Positions 1 to 8,778 are shown, counted from the stretch's first letter. The stretch is DNA of 64,000 nt from Moritella sp. (GCF_013215705.1 NZ_JABSQR010000007.1:211403-275402), one strand, 5' to 3'. Notes: generated by a model not told the origin, from the sequence alone. Numbers and translations are program-made.

Positions 1-472
1 GCTCAGCCCCTTTTGGCTTTTTAATATCAAAGGGAGCAATAGACGCTGAACAATCCGTTAAGGTGATCGGGTATAAATCAACATCTTGCGTTGTGCGGAA
101 CACCAAGGTGTCGGTATCGACATCATCAAGTCCTAAGTGCGTTCCGCGAGGCAGAGTGTACTTTGCAGTGACTTCTTCGTGAGGCAGCATTTTAACCATG
201 CTATAAGCAGGCACAGGGCGTAGATAATGTGGAAATAAAAGTTGTAACAAGCTATCCGTTAACTGCGGGTAATCCTCATCTAAACGCTGTTGTAAACGAG
301 CATTCAACAAGGCCACGCTATCAATAAGACGGGTCACTTGCGGGTCATCAATACTATCGCGACTGATCCCAAGTGACTTAGCGGCACCGGGATGGCGTTG
401 AGCAAAGTGACCCGCATCTTGGCGAATAAATGCTAACTCTTGTTCAAAATAACTTAATAATGATTCAGACAA
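1..472 (-). CDS. tssF: TssF, T6SS baseplate protein (5' part only)
   Basis: N-terminal roughly 157 residues of the T6SS baseplate component TssF (ImpG/VasA family); the rest lies beyond the left edge. It reads SESLLSYFEQELAFIRQDA, then a segment with DSVALLNARLQQRLDEDYPQL, the family's usual N-terminal signature. TssF joins TssE, TssG and TssK in the baseplate that docks on the membrane complex. I place the start at a TTG (472..470), preceded by AGGA about nine bases upstream and overlapping the last codons of tssE by 8 bp, as expected for translational coupling. A TTG start is inferred because no ATG lies near. Family assignment is secure. Confidence 0.9.
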   Translation of the reverse strand, partial: MSESLLSYFEQELAFIRQDAGHFAQRHPGAAKSLGISRDSIDDPQVTRLIDSVALLNARLQQRLDEDYPQLTDSLLQLLFPHYLRPVPAYSMVKMLPHEEVTAKYTLPRGTHLGLDDVDTDTLVFRTTQDVDLYPITLTDCSASIAPFDIKKPKGAE

Positions 473-887
473 AGTTAGTTTTCCTTACATCGACACTGCT
501 TGTGGTGAAATCTAAGCTTGAATCAAACACAACAAGCTCTTCACCAAACTCGCTGACGATCACGCCTTCGATTCTAAATTTCAGTTTATTCGTGACGACT
601 GACTCTTCTTCCAGCTCAATATTAAGATCCTTAATGCGAGGTTCGAATTTCGTAATTAACTGCTTAATACTTTGTAAGATATGTTCACTATTGGCTCTAT
701 TCTGGCCTCTCACCGCATGGCTCATACCCAGTAAAGCGATAGATTCATCAGTATATTTAGCAACATCATCATCGCCCCAAATGGGCGATTTAGCAGAAAG
801 TAATGATGCAATATTTTCAATAATAGCATCGCGAAGATCATCAATATTCGCCGTCCAATCACCTTTCATTTTTGCAAACAGACTCAT
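465..887 (-). CDS. tssE: TssE, T6SS baseplate gp25-like protein
   Basis: 140-residue gpW/gp25-family protein, the T6SS baseplate wedge subunit TssE. Normal length for the family. It carries the expected central segment with an S-[IV]-x-[NR]-Y/F-G-like region replaced by LLGMSHAVRGQNRANSEHI and a C-terminal half with KFRIEGVIV, resembling the beta strands of gp25. It sits between the tssC paralogue (3-bp gap) and tssF (8-bp overlap), the usual baseplate neighbourhood, and is clearly part of the same transcript. The canonical YG motif is not obvious, so similarity is judged mainly from size, position and overall pattern. Confidence 0.8.
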   Translation of the reverse strand: MSLFAKMKGDWTANIDDLRDAIIENIASLLSAKSPIWGDDDVAKYTDESIALLGMSHAVRGQNRANSEHILQSIKQLITKFEPRIKDLNIELEEESVVTNKLKFRIEGVIVSEFGEELVVFDSSLDFTTSSVDVRKTNFV

Positions 888-889
888 GA

Positions 890-2260
890 TTATTGCTTCC
901 CTAATTTTGTTGCGGGCACGTCGGTAAGCAGCACTATGTGGGTGTCTAACATTTCATATTGATATTGCGGCTGTAGGTTTATTTGGCAACGGTATTTTGT
1001 TGGATCAAGCAGGTCTTGCGTAAAATTAACATCAGCGCGTTTAAGAGGATAACGGGCCATGACAGACTCATCACCAAAATCAACGCCACTGATATATTGG
1101 TTTAACCATTTTTCTAACGAACGCTGACATGTAGACGGGCTATCAAAGCTACCGATTTGGTCGCGGATCTGCGCTTTAATGTAATGACCAAAACGACAGG
1201 CCATGAGATTGGTCTGTAACATACCACTCATTTTTTCAGTTTCAGTCGTTGCCTTCCACACAGACTGATTACTGAAAATGCCTTTTTGACCGCTGAGATA
1301 GACACTTGATAAAGGAACAAACCCTTGTTCAGACCAAAATTCATCATCTTCACTAAACAGATCAATCCGTGATAACAGTGGCTCTTGCTGACCATTACCG
1401 ACTTGCACTATCGCGCCATAACGCCCGCGTTCATCGTAGGCACGTAAAAAACCAAACCAACTGATACGATCAAATTCACGGATCACGTTTGCAGCCAATA
1501 AATACGCTGCGTTTCCCCACAGTACATGTTCCGTCAGCGCTCGTTCGTTAAACACAAACCCGGCTTGGCAATGCTGATAAGGGCTTCTTAAATGGTATTC
1601 TGGTAACACCAAATTTAAGAAACGACTCGCACTATGAGAACGTAATAACTGCCAACTTTGTAAATCTGAACTGCTTAAAATACGCTGTATACGTTTATGG
1701 TCAGGCATTAATCGAGCGGGTTCGTCACCAAAGAAATACGGATCCACGCCAAGGCTTACAGGGCACAACGCGCGTTCACCTAATTCACCTAATAACTGCA
1801 GTGTGTACAGATCATCAAAATCGGCATCATCATCTAAGTCAGACTGAATAAGATGGTCAACAACCAACAGTCCAAAGGGGTGGCCGCCTGCAGTATCGAG
1901 TTCTTTTGCGTATATTTTTTGATATAACGCACTGCGGGTGACATTGAAAGATTGATTAAGATCGGCAGACACCATGTCCCAGCTAAGGTCTAATAACTTA
2001 ACGTGCACACGGCGTTGCGAAACTGGCAGTAAAACTAAGCTATGTAGTCCTAACCAGCGCGCTTCCAATTCTTTGAAGTCAGTGGCTTGCATGACAGCAG
2101 AAAGTTGCTCGCTCATGACATCATCAAGTTGCGTGATCAGTTTACTTAACTGTGATTTGAATTCTGAACGATTATCGTTCTGAGCATGGTTTAACAGCAT
2201 CCGCCACAGCCCTGCATCCGTCAGGACGTTGGCGGATGATGTTAGATTTGATGTACTCAT
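890..2260 (-). CDS. Second TssC-family protein (ImpD-like paralogue)
   Basis: 456-residue TssC-family (ImpC/VipB, COG3517) protein encoded just downstream of tssC. The N-terminal region (VMSEQLSAVMQATDFKELEARWLGLHSL) lines up with the same part of the neighbour (KISEQLSTVMQHKAFQKLEGTWLGLQKL). Further shared blocks are TAGGHPFGLL versus TAGGQPYGAL, and the C-terminal GHYIKAQIRDQIGSF versus AQYLKVMGRDRIGSN followed by an LxxWLxQYI element. Overall it is clearly diverged and about 40 residues shorter than the neighbour. Such tandem tssC genes are known in other T6SS clusters, for example impC and impD of Rhizobium. Whether it enters the sheath, caps it or does something else cannot be told from sequence. 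Confidence 0.82.
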   Translation of the reverse strand: MSTSNLTSSANVLTDAGLWRMLLNHAQNDNRSEFKSQLSKLITQLDDVMSEQLSAVMQATDFKELEARWLGLHSLVLLPVSQRRVHVKLLDLSWDMVSADLNQSFNVTRSALYQKIYAKELDTAGGHPFGLLVVDHLIQSDLDDDADFDDLYTLQLLGELGERALCPVSLGVDPYFFGDEPARLMPDHKRIQRILSSSDLQSWQLLRSHSASRFLNLVLPEYHLRSPYQHCQAGFVFNERALTEHVLWGNAAYLLAANVIREFDRISWFGFLRAYDERGRYGAIVQVGNGQQEPLLSRIDLFSEDDEFWSEQGFVPLSSVYLSGQKGIFSNQSVWKATTETEKMSGMLQTNLMACRFGHYIKAQIRDQIGSFDSPSTCQRSLEKWLNQYISGVDFGDESVMARYPLKRADVNFTQDLLDPTKYRCQINLQPQYQYEMLDTHIVLLTDVPATKLGKQ

Positions 2261-2301
2261 AACAACCTCAACTACCCGAGGGGTCCCCCGGGCATCAACT
2301 A

Positions 2302-3783
2302 TTAACCCGGAATATTAGCAACCATACGTAATGACGATGTTAACTCTTCCATTTGTAACCAAGGGCGTAAATAAGCCACGGCAGAATAACAACCAGGGCG
2401 GCCCACTTGTTCTTCAACTGTTACTTTTGCTTCAACCAATGGATGTGTTGATTTTGCTTCATTGCCAATCGCACTTGGATTAACATACTGGTGGAGCCAG
2501 TTACTTAGTTCTTTTTCAATAGTACCCGGATCTAAGTTAGAACCAATACGATCACGGCCCATGACTTTTAGGTACTGTGCGATTCGGCTACTTGCCATGG
2601 TGTAAGGCAAGCGTGCTGAAATGGCTGCGTTTGCAGTCGCATCAGGATCGGTATACGTTTTTGGCTTATGCGCCGTTTGAGCACCCATGAATACGGCGTA
2701 GCTCGTATTTTTATAATGCACTAACGGTAAGAAACCTAAGTCACTCAGTTCTTTTTCACGTTCATCTGTTAGGTTTACTTCAGACGGACATTGTTGAACT
2801 AAATCACCCGCTGGTGTGTAGTAAGTAAAGTTCGGTAGGTTTTCAACTTTACCGCCATTATCATTACCACGAATAGCAGTACACCAACCGAATTGTGTAT
2901 ATGCTTGCGTTAACAATAAACCGTATTCAAACGCAGCATTACTCCACACAAGATCATCTTGCGTCTCTGGGTAAGCATTGCCGTTAGCGTCATGTTTCAA
3001 TTCTTCAAAATCAAATGACTTAACAGGTACTGTTTGTTTACCATAAGGTAAACGTGCAATTGTTTTTGGTAGTGTTAGTGCAACATAACGCGAATCATCA
3101 CTTTCACGGAATGCATTCCAGCTAGCGTAAGCAGGTGAATCAAAACCAGCGGCGACTGGTTTACCTTCGTTAAAGTTAACGAATGAACTAAAATCAAACA
3201 TGCTTGCATTTGCAGCCGCAATAAATGGTGAATGAGATGCCGCAGCAACTTCACCCATATAACGCATTAGCGCTACATCTTCATCGCCATAACCAAATTC
3301 GTAATCACCTAACAATGCACCGTAAGGTTGGCCACCAGCTGTACCAAATTCTTCTTGATAAATCATCGTAAATAAACGGCTACGATCAATCGCTGGCGCA
3401 TCTTCAAATTGCTCTAATAATTCGTCTTTCGTGTAGTCCGCAAGCTTAATTTTTAAGTTTGGGCCTAATTCACTATTTTTAACTAATTTTTGCAGACCTA
3501 ACCAAGTACCTTCCAGTTTTTGGAACGCCTTGTGTTGCATCACTGTTGAAAGCTGTTCAGAGATTTTCACGTCTAATGCAGAAATCGCTTTTTCGATTGT
3601 TAGTGTTAGGTTTTTATCCCAAGTAACAGTACCGTCTAGCGCTTGTAAAGTGAGTACAGATAGCAATTCTTTGGTCGTGTCTGCTGGTGTCTGTGTGGTT
3701 GCTGAAATAGCGCGGTCAAGAAAGTTTAATTCACCTTCTGCGGCACCGGCTTGTTCTGTTGCAGCTTGTTGTTCCGTGCTCAT
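2302..3783 (-). CDS. tssC: TssC, T6SS contractile sheath large subunit
   Basis: 493-residue TssC (VipB/ImpC), the large subunit of the contractile sheath, of full family length. Typical blocks are visible: EQLSTVMQHKAFQKLEGTW near residue 80, the FNEGKPVAAGFDSPAY region and RIAQYLKVMGRDRIGS near the C terminus, where the handshake and ClpV-accessible region lies. Its ATG shares one base with the tssB stop codon (TAATG), so translation should be coupled to tssB. Because tssB is frameshifted upstream, this coupling may be lost or reduced. TssC cannot form a sheath without TssB, so the state of tssB decides whether this protein is useful. Confidence 0.95.
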   Translation of the reverse strand: MSTEQQAATEQAGAAEGELNFLDRAISATTQTPADTTKELLSVLTLQALDGTVTWDKNLTLTIEKAISALDVKISEQLSTVMQHKAFQKLEGTWLGLQKLVKNSELGPNLKIKLADYTKDELLEQFEDAPAIDRSRLFTMIYQEEFGTAGGQPYGALLGDYEFGYGDEDVALMRYMGEVAAASHSPFIAAANASMFDFSSFVNFNEGKPVAAGFDSPAYASWNAFRESDDSRYVALTLPKTIARLPYGKQTVPVKSFDFEELKHDANGNAYPETQDDLVWSNAAFEYGLLLTQAYTQFGWCTAIRGNDNGGKVENLPNFTYYTPAGDLVQQCPSEVNLTDEREKELSDLGFLPLVHYKNTSYAVFMGAQTAHKPKTYTDPDATANAAISARLPYTMASSRIAQYLKVMGRDRIGSNLDPGTIEKELSNWLHQYVNPSAIGNEAKSTHPLVEAKVTVEEQVGRPGCYSAVAYLRPWLQMEELTSSLRMVANIPG

Positions 3784-4306
3784 TATTCAGTCTCCCCAGT
3801 TTTTACACCTAGCTCTTCAGCTAAATGTTGAATTGAATCGGTACTTTGTAGTACTTCTTTCAATAAGCGTTCTAGATCACGAGAGCGATCCGCTTTGCTT
3901 AGTAATTCTTTTAACTGGTTACGTGTTTCAACCAATTTTTTTAGGGGATCAATTTGTTGAACCAAGCGTTCAGGATGAAAATCATTCATTGAACTTAGCT
4001 TCAGGTTAACTTCAAATTGGCTATCATCATTTGCTAATTTGTTGTCAACTTTATATGACAATGACGGGCTAATTTGTCCCATCACAGCATCAAAATTATC
4101 TTTATCAACACCAGTGAACTCACGTTCTTCTAGGTCAATTTTATCACTTTCAGCTTTATGACCAGAGAAGTCACCAATAACACCAACGACAAAGGGCAAA
4201 GGGCAAAGGGCAATTCTTTGGTTTCTGTTGCGCCATTAGTTTCAACATCATAGGTGATACTGACACGGTTTTTACTTATACGCTTATGTTGTGAGTTGAG
4301 AGCCAT
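3783..4306 (-). pseudogene. tssB: tssB, sheath small subunit, frameshifted by a heptamer repeat
   Basis: TssB (VipA/ImpB) small sheath subunit. The natural ATG is at 4306..4304, behind GGGAAG, and gives MALNSQHKRISKNRVSITYD, a textbook TssB N terminus. After codon 34 (ending ETKELPF) three tandem copies of CCCTTTG replace the single copy needed to read on into VVGVIGDFSGHK. The extra 14 bases shift the frame and end translation at a TAG (4132..4130) after 58 residues. The remaining 135 residues, to the stop at 3783, are intact and family-like. A weak TTG inside the repeat could in principle restart in the right frame but would lack the N-terminal strand and has no clear ribosome site. One or four copies would restore the frame. 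Confidence 0.88.
4190..4211. repeat. Three-copy heptanucleotide repeat inside tssB
   Basis: Three perfect copies of CAAAGGG (plus strand; CCCTTTG on the coding strand) plus one extra C. The unit length of 7 is not a multiple of three, so each gain or loss changes the tssB frame. The known protein family sequence across this point fits exactly one copy. Slipped-strand mispairing could therefore switch the gene on and off. Confidence 0.93.
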
Positions 4307-4372
4307 ACTTCCCTACCTTTTATTTTAACAAAAATAAAGCGGTGCGCAGCCTAAGAAACACACCGGTCAAAA

Positions 4373-4891
4373 TTATTTAGTTCCAGAAATTAACTTACCT
4401 TGTGGAACGTTGTAAGAAACAAGACCGCCGTCTTCTAGTTTACCGCCATCAAGTTCATGACGATGTTTCTTATCAACTTGGATGTAAGAAAGTGAGATGC
4501 TTTCGAACGGTTGAGAACCGTCGCTGCCACTTAGGTTGTATGAAACAACACGTGCTTTTTTTAGACCTACTTGGTAATAAATTTCAGCACCAGAACCATC
4601 ACGTGCAGCTTTAGTAAATACGATATCAACATTTTTACCTTCAACACCTGGACTGAATAGGAACGATAAAAGATCTTCAGAAGCACCACAAAGTTCTTTT
4701 GTAATACTTACTTCGCTCATAGCAACCATGCCGGAGTCAGCATTATTACCACTACCAATTTCCATTGCTACTTGACGAACAGCGCCCCAGCTATATGAAT
4801 TCAAAGCAAACCAACCATCTTGTGGTAAACCTTCAATTGTTGCGCCACCTTTAACTTTAACGCCATCAATTCTCATATATATACTAGCCAT
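4373..4891 (-). CDS. hcp: Hcp (TssD), T6SS inner-tube protein
   Basis: 172-residue Hcp-family tube protein, forming hexameric rings that are stacked inside the sheath and exported. It begins MASIYMRIDGVKVKG and has the expected SYNLSGSDGSQPFESISLSYIQ block before the C terminus. I choose the ATG at 4891..4889 because AGGAAT lies just upstream; a second ATG four codons earlier overlaps that ribosome site. It lies between tssA and tssB in the same orientation, 66 bp before the tssB start. Being upstream of the tssB frameshift, it should be made normally. Confidence 0.94.
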   Translation of the reverse strand: MASIYMRIDGVKVKGGATIEGLPQDGWFALNSYSWGAVRQVAMEIGSGNNADSGMVAMSEVSITKELCGASEDLLSFLFSPGVEGKNVDIVFTKAARDGSGAEIYYQVGLKKARVVSYNLSGSDGSQPFESISLSYIQVDKKHRHELDGGKLEDGGLVSYNVPQGKLISGTK

Positions 4892-4930
4892 GATATTCCT
4901 CACTTATTTCTACTTGGGATTGAAAACCAA

Positions 4931-6283
4931 TTACCAGAGAGAATTACTACTCGAGGTAGATACTGGTTCTTCTTGAACTTCTTCTACAGAGACAGCCGTT
5001 ACATTGTTCAAAACAGAGTGACTCGATGTTGTACTGACTGCTCTCGTGTTGTGTTGCACAGATGTAGATTTATCCACACCTGACAGCGGTAACATTTTTT
5101 TGTGCATTGGCTGAATAACATTCGTATCCCCGTTCTCATCAAGAGCGGATAGATGAAACACTTGTTTAATCGTATCCTCTTGATTTAATAACAGCTCCGA
5201 CATCAACTCAGGAAGTGATAAATAGCCCCAACGAATTGCTTTTTCTAACAAATAAGAGACCGGGCTATGTGGTTCTACTTTCCTAAACGATTCAGCTAAC
5301 GTTCGTAGTTGATGAAACGCATCATCGCGATTGAATTCTTGATTATTAACAGGTAAACCATCTAACAAAGCGTAATCAGTAACACTATCTTCTTTAACTT
5401 GCATATTCTTTTCGCCGCCATCAACATGATTGATTTCATCTGTTTCAGGTTGTATATCAGCCTTAATCACGCGTTTTTCTTCACTCTTTAAACCTGAGAT
5501 GTATTCCATCGCTTTCAATATTTTAGTGATCACGCTGACAATAAATTGAAAGCCAGGTTGAGGTAATAAATACTGTTTACATACGCTAGTGACATGTGTT
5601 TCAACGGCACGCATAGCCTCTCGTATCGACACTAAATTTTGCATTAAGCTAGTTACTTTAACCCTTTCACCCAATGCCACATTTTGGTACTGTTGACGTA
5701 ACTCAGGTAAACCGCCTTTGCGCTCTGCACTTAAATAACGCGAATAATTTAAGTCCCCAATTAGCGGTAACATTAAGAAAGGTGAATACACTAAGCTACT
5801 GTCTTCACTTTCACCGACTAGTTGTACAAAGCCCTTCACTTTAAATGCGTTAATTTCTTTTAATTTGTCACTTTCTGACTTTATTTTATTGTCAGGGAGT
5901 ACGGGATGAACCTCGTCCCAATGCCCCTCAACAAGTGCTTGCAACCATTGACTTGCTTCACGCAGCCCATTTAATGCAGGGTCAATGACTATCTGAGCCG
6001 CTAGCAGCCAACCCGCTAGCTCAATATCTTTTGATGTCGTTTTAAATATTTCAATCAAACTACTTGATAAAGAACGCCAGTGTTCAACGTTGGCATCTTG
6101 TAAACTATCCATTTCTGCAGGATCTGGTGTCTGCATTAATTGACGCTGAGATGTTTGTGCAACATTAAATTCATTTCTAAGCGGTCTAAACTTTTGTTTA
6201 TCTGATTTTAAATAAACGCCACAAAAATGTTCATCATCAATTGGTAATAAAAGTAATTCATGTGATGTCTGATTGAATAACAT
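4931..6283 (-). CDS. tssA: TssA, T6SS ImpA-domain protein
   Basis: 450-residue TssA with an N-terminal ImpA domain (about residues 20-130, with the DPALNGLREASQWLQALVEGHWDEVHP region) and a C-terminal helical part containing the RDDAFHQLRTLAESFRKVEPHSPVSYLLEKAIRW segment, the widely shared TssA C-terminal motif. TssA proteins prime or cap sheath polymerisation. The last 60 residues are Ser/Thr/Val-rich and probably disordered. First gene of the minus-strand T6SS operon; its 5' region holds repeated GTAAG pentamers (6352-6375). Confidence 0.87.
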   Translation of the reverse strand: MLFNQTSHELLLLPIDDEHFCGVYLKSDKQKFRPLRNEFNVAQTSQRQLMQTPDPAEMDSLQDANVEHWRSLSSSLIEIFKTTSKDIELAGWLLAAQIVIDPALNGLREASQWLQALVEGHWDEVHPVLPDNKIKSESDKLKEINAFKVKGFVQLVGESEDSSLVYSPFLMLPLIGDLNYSRYLSAERKGGLPELRQQYQNVALGERVKVTSLMQNLVSIREAMRAVETHVTSVCKQYLLPQPGFQFIVSVITKILKAMEYISGLKSEEKRVIKADIQPETDEINHVDGGEKNMQVKEDSVTDYALLDGLPVNNQEFNRDDAFHQLRTLAESFRKVEPHSPVSYLLEKAIRWGYLSLPELMSELLLNQEDTIKQVFHLSALDENGDTNVIQPMHKKMLPLSGVDKSTSVQHNTRAVSTTSSHSVLNNVTAVSVEEVQEEPVSTSSSNSLW

Positions 6284-6351
6284 ATATTTTCTGACCTATT
6301 TAATTTAGACCTATTGTTCCAACAGGTTGGCAGCTTGTAAACAAACTTATC

Positions 6352-6375
6352 GTAAGCGGACGTAAGCGATGTAAG
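6352..6375. promoter_or_regulatory. Tandem GTAAG repeats upstream of tssA
   Basis: Three GTAAG pentamers start at 6352, 6362 and 6371, that is spaced 10 and 9 bases, about 70-90 bp upstream of the tssA start. Helically phased direct pentamers are typical binding sites of OmpR/PhoB-type response regulators. They resemble, but do not fully match, the TGTAA-N5-TGTAA sites elsewhere in the window. Function is inferred. Confidence 0.4.
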
Positions 6376-6778
6376 TCAAGCAACGAATCAGGAGGGTAAT
6401 AAAAATAATTCAAAGTTAATATTAATACAAATAAAGATCTTCAATAGTGTAACGAACAACGAGCACAAAAATAAATACATAATAATCAATAGGTTAATAT
6501 CACATGTATCAATAGGTTAATATTGCAGCCATCATGGGCGCCACAAAAAATAAGACCAGTTAATAAAAGCCATTAACTTAAAAAAAATAGAGTAATAACT
6601 TTAATGGACAATATGAAACCAGTATTTATTTGTTTTATATGTAATGAAATTTATTAGACAGTAAACTTTACGTTTAGAAATCCAATAAACATTGGAAAAC
6701 TTACATCAAGCACGTACGAAAGATTAGATGTATTTGGTGGTCGTCTGAATTTATATTCAATTTATGACAACACCTCAT

Positions 6779-6793
6779 TGTAAGTCATTGTAA
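6779..6793. promoter_or_regulatory. TGTAA-N5-TGTAA direct repeat (RstA-box-like)
   Basis: TGTAA-GTCAT-TGTAA, part of a perfect 10-bp tandem repeat, lies 133 bp upstream of the gene at 6926. The geometry equals that of the E. coli RstA box read on the opposite strand (TGTAA then five bases then TGTA). The RstA-like regulator gene lies 4 kb away. Confidence 0.45.
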
Positions 6794-6925
6794 GAGATTA
6801 ACTCTAATATAAGAAATCGCATGAGTAGTATGTTACGTTTTGTCTATCTCGATATTGAGTATAATAATTATATTTTTTTGAGTGAATGGTTTTATTAATT
6901 AATAATTATAATAGGAATAGCTAAT

Positions 6926-8713
6926 ATGCCACGTCAAAGTCAACCCCACTTAGAATTAGATTTGGGTTTCATCAAAAATAACTTAGGCAAGGCAGGTGTA
7001 TGCTCGAGAGAATTTGACAAATGGTTAGACCGATTACAAAAAGCATACGGCAAAGTAAATTCCGTCAGGGCTATTCCGGTACTACAAAGAGGGATTGATG
7101 GTGTTTACTCGCTGCTTGAAAGTATGAAGTATCGACATCACAAAGGTAACAGTAGTGCATATGAATATGGTGTATCTGCTATTACTGAAGACCCTACTTG
7201 GCAATGTCTTGTATCTTCTGTCACACATCATTTTCCTAAACAGGTCAAAGTAGTTAGACCGAGTAGAACACCACATGAGGCAATTAGGGATAAATGTGTT
7301 AACCGGACATTTTTTAATTTTATTTTTCAGCAACAACGTCTAGTTGAAATTATGAAACCTAATATTATTGCCCAAGGTGAGTTAGGTCGTCTACAAGTTC
7401 AGATTCTTGAAGCACAGATATCCTCTTTGGAAAAAGCCTACAATGAGCGAAGTCAGTTCAATGAACAGGTATGGACAATTCTGAATGACTACAAATGTCG
7501 TCAGAGTGTCTTTCAGGCTACAGCGTCACCGAAAGCAAGTGCAGAAGCAAAGAGTAATAGCTTATCTGCGGATGCTAGTGTTGAGCTTTTTGCCGGTTTA
7601 AAAGTTGAAGTAATTAAAGAATGGGACTTTGCAAATATAATGCGTAATAAGGTAACAGTAAACGCATTAATTGGTAGTAATTTTAAAGCAGCAGTAAGTG
7701 CTAACGCTAAGATAAATGACATTAGTTACGCGAGTGCTAGTGCCAAAATTGACGAAGCAAAAAAAACCACGAATAAGAGTGGTTTTTCTGATGCCATGCA
7801 ATTGATACCCGGTATTGATTTAGGTGTAAATGCAGAACTTGCAGCAATGATGGGGGTAAAAGTTACCGTTAAGCATGAGCTTACTGTGGGTCAAATTATG
7901 GCAATGACCAATGAAGCTGAACTGTTTGTTGGTGCAGAGGTAAAGGCTTCAGCTTCAGCTACGCTGAACTCAAATAACATTTATGGAAAAGATGAAATAA
8001 TTTTCGGTAAGCTGGGGGCAAGTGCCTTTGCGGGACTAAAAGCCACAGGCTCGAGTACCGTTACCTTTAAAGCGCGAGGAATCAGTGCAGCATCTGTGAA
8101 GGTTTCTGGATCTGTTTCGGCGGGGATAGGCATCACAGCTGAAATTGAAGCATCGGTTCGAACCTCTGGGGATATCAAATTTAAAATTGCAACAGGGGCA
8201 ACCGCAGGGATCGGCGCTTCAACGTCACTAGGTGCAAGTGTTAATCCAGTTGCCCTTAAGGTGATCTTATGGGATGGTTTCGCTCATCACCTGACAACAA
8301 AAAAATACCAAATACGCAAGAATGAAAAACTAGACCGAAATTTAAATACTGTGGCGATTATACGTTGCGGTGAACATGCTCTCATGTCATTAAGTTCTCT
8401 AGAAAACGATTATAGAAAAATGGCAGAAGAGCTTTGGAGAATCCCGGTAGATGCTAATTATTCTAATGGTGTTTATCATGATGATCTATCTCGAGGAGCC
8501 AAACTTGATGATGCTTATATACGTTCGGTTGAGATGAATAGTGATCGCGGCATGAAGAAAGCCGAGGAGGGCATTATGCATAGTTCTCAGGTTTTAAGTC
8601 AATCGGTTGCAGATAATAAGTCGCATTTAAATAAACAATCTCGAGGTCGAAAAGCAATACGCAGAACGAAAGGATTACTAGCAATACAACCTCCGGTGGG
8701 GGCTTGGGTTTAA
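6926..8713 (+). CDS. Unassigned 595-residue protein beside the T6SS
   Basis: I do not recognise this family. No signal peptide or strong membrane helix is visible. Residues 1-200 look globular and basic. Residues about 195-450 are rich in Ala, Gly, Ser and Val with many alternating small/charged patterns (ASAEAKSNSLSADAS, GAEVKASASATLNS, SVSAGIGITAEIEASV). That composition recalls repetitive amphipathic or glycine-zipper regions of membrane-active proteins. The C-terminal 145 residues are again globular and end in a basic stretch. It is divergent from the T6SS operon, follows an AT-rich region with an RstA-box-like repeat, and is closed by a terminator. A T6SS-linked effector is a guess from position only; no immunity gene is evident. 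Confidence 0.55.
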   Translation: MPRQSQPHLELDLGFIKNNLGKAGVCSREFDKWLDRLQKAYGKVNSVRAIPVLQRGIDGVYSLLESMKYRHHKGNSSAYEYGVSAITEDPTWQCLVSSVTHHFPKQVKVVRPSRTPHEAIRDKCVNRTFFNFIFQQQRLVEIMKPNIIAQGELGRLQVQILEAQISSLEKAYNERSQFNEQVWTILNDYKCRQSVFQATASPKASAEAKSNSLSADASVELFAGLKVEVIKEWDFANIMRNKVTVNALIGSNFKAAVSANAKINDISYASASAKIDEAKKTTNKSGFSDAMQLIPGIDLGVNAELAAMMGVKVTVKHELTVGQIMAMTNEAELFVGAEVKASASATLNSNNIYGKDEIIFGKLGASAFAGLKATGSSTVTFKARGISAASVKVSGSVSAGIGITAEIEASVRTSGDIKFKIATGATAGIGASTSLGASVNPVALKVILWDGFAHHLTTKKYQIRKNEKLDRNLNTVAIIRCGEHALMSLSSLENDYRKMAEELWRIPVDANYSNGVYHDDLSRGAKLDDAYIRSVEMNSDRGMKKAEEGIMHSSQVLSQSVADNKSHLNKQSRGRKAIRRTKGLLAIQPPVGAWV

Positions 8714-8745
8714 TGCTATTTTAGCGGATATCTTAACGGTAAAAG

Positions 8746-8778
8746 CACTGAAGGTGAAAATGTTCAGTGTTTTATTTT
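8746..8778 (+). terminator. Rho-independent terminator after the 595-residue gene
   Basis: CACTGAA (8746-8752) pairs perfectly with TTCAGTG (8763-8769) across a 10-base loop and is followed by TTTTATTTT. It lies 33 bp after the stop codon at 8713. Confidence 0.75.

Larger units (their letters stand above)
6284..6925. other. AT-rich divergent intergenic region, T6SS / 595-residue gene
   Basis: 642 bp with no convincing gene between the start of tssA and the divergent gene at 6926. It holds three GTAAG pentamers close to tssA, a 16-bp direct repeat ATCAATAGGTTAATAT (6485-6500 and 6508-6523), and a perfect 10-bp tandem TCATTGTAAG (6775-6794). It must contain promoters for both directions; none can be assigned with confidence. 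Confidence 0.6.

Noticed and set aside
3530..4009. 159-codon plus-strand frame across tssB/tssC
   Set aside because: Antisense shadow of well-supported T6SS genes, with improbable residue composition.
6485..6523. 16-bp direct repeat ATCAATAGGTTAATAT considered as an iteron or CRISPR-like unit
   Set aside because: Only two copies, low complexity, no adjoining replication or Cas genes.
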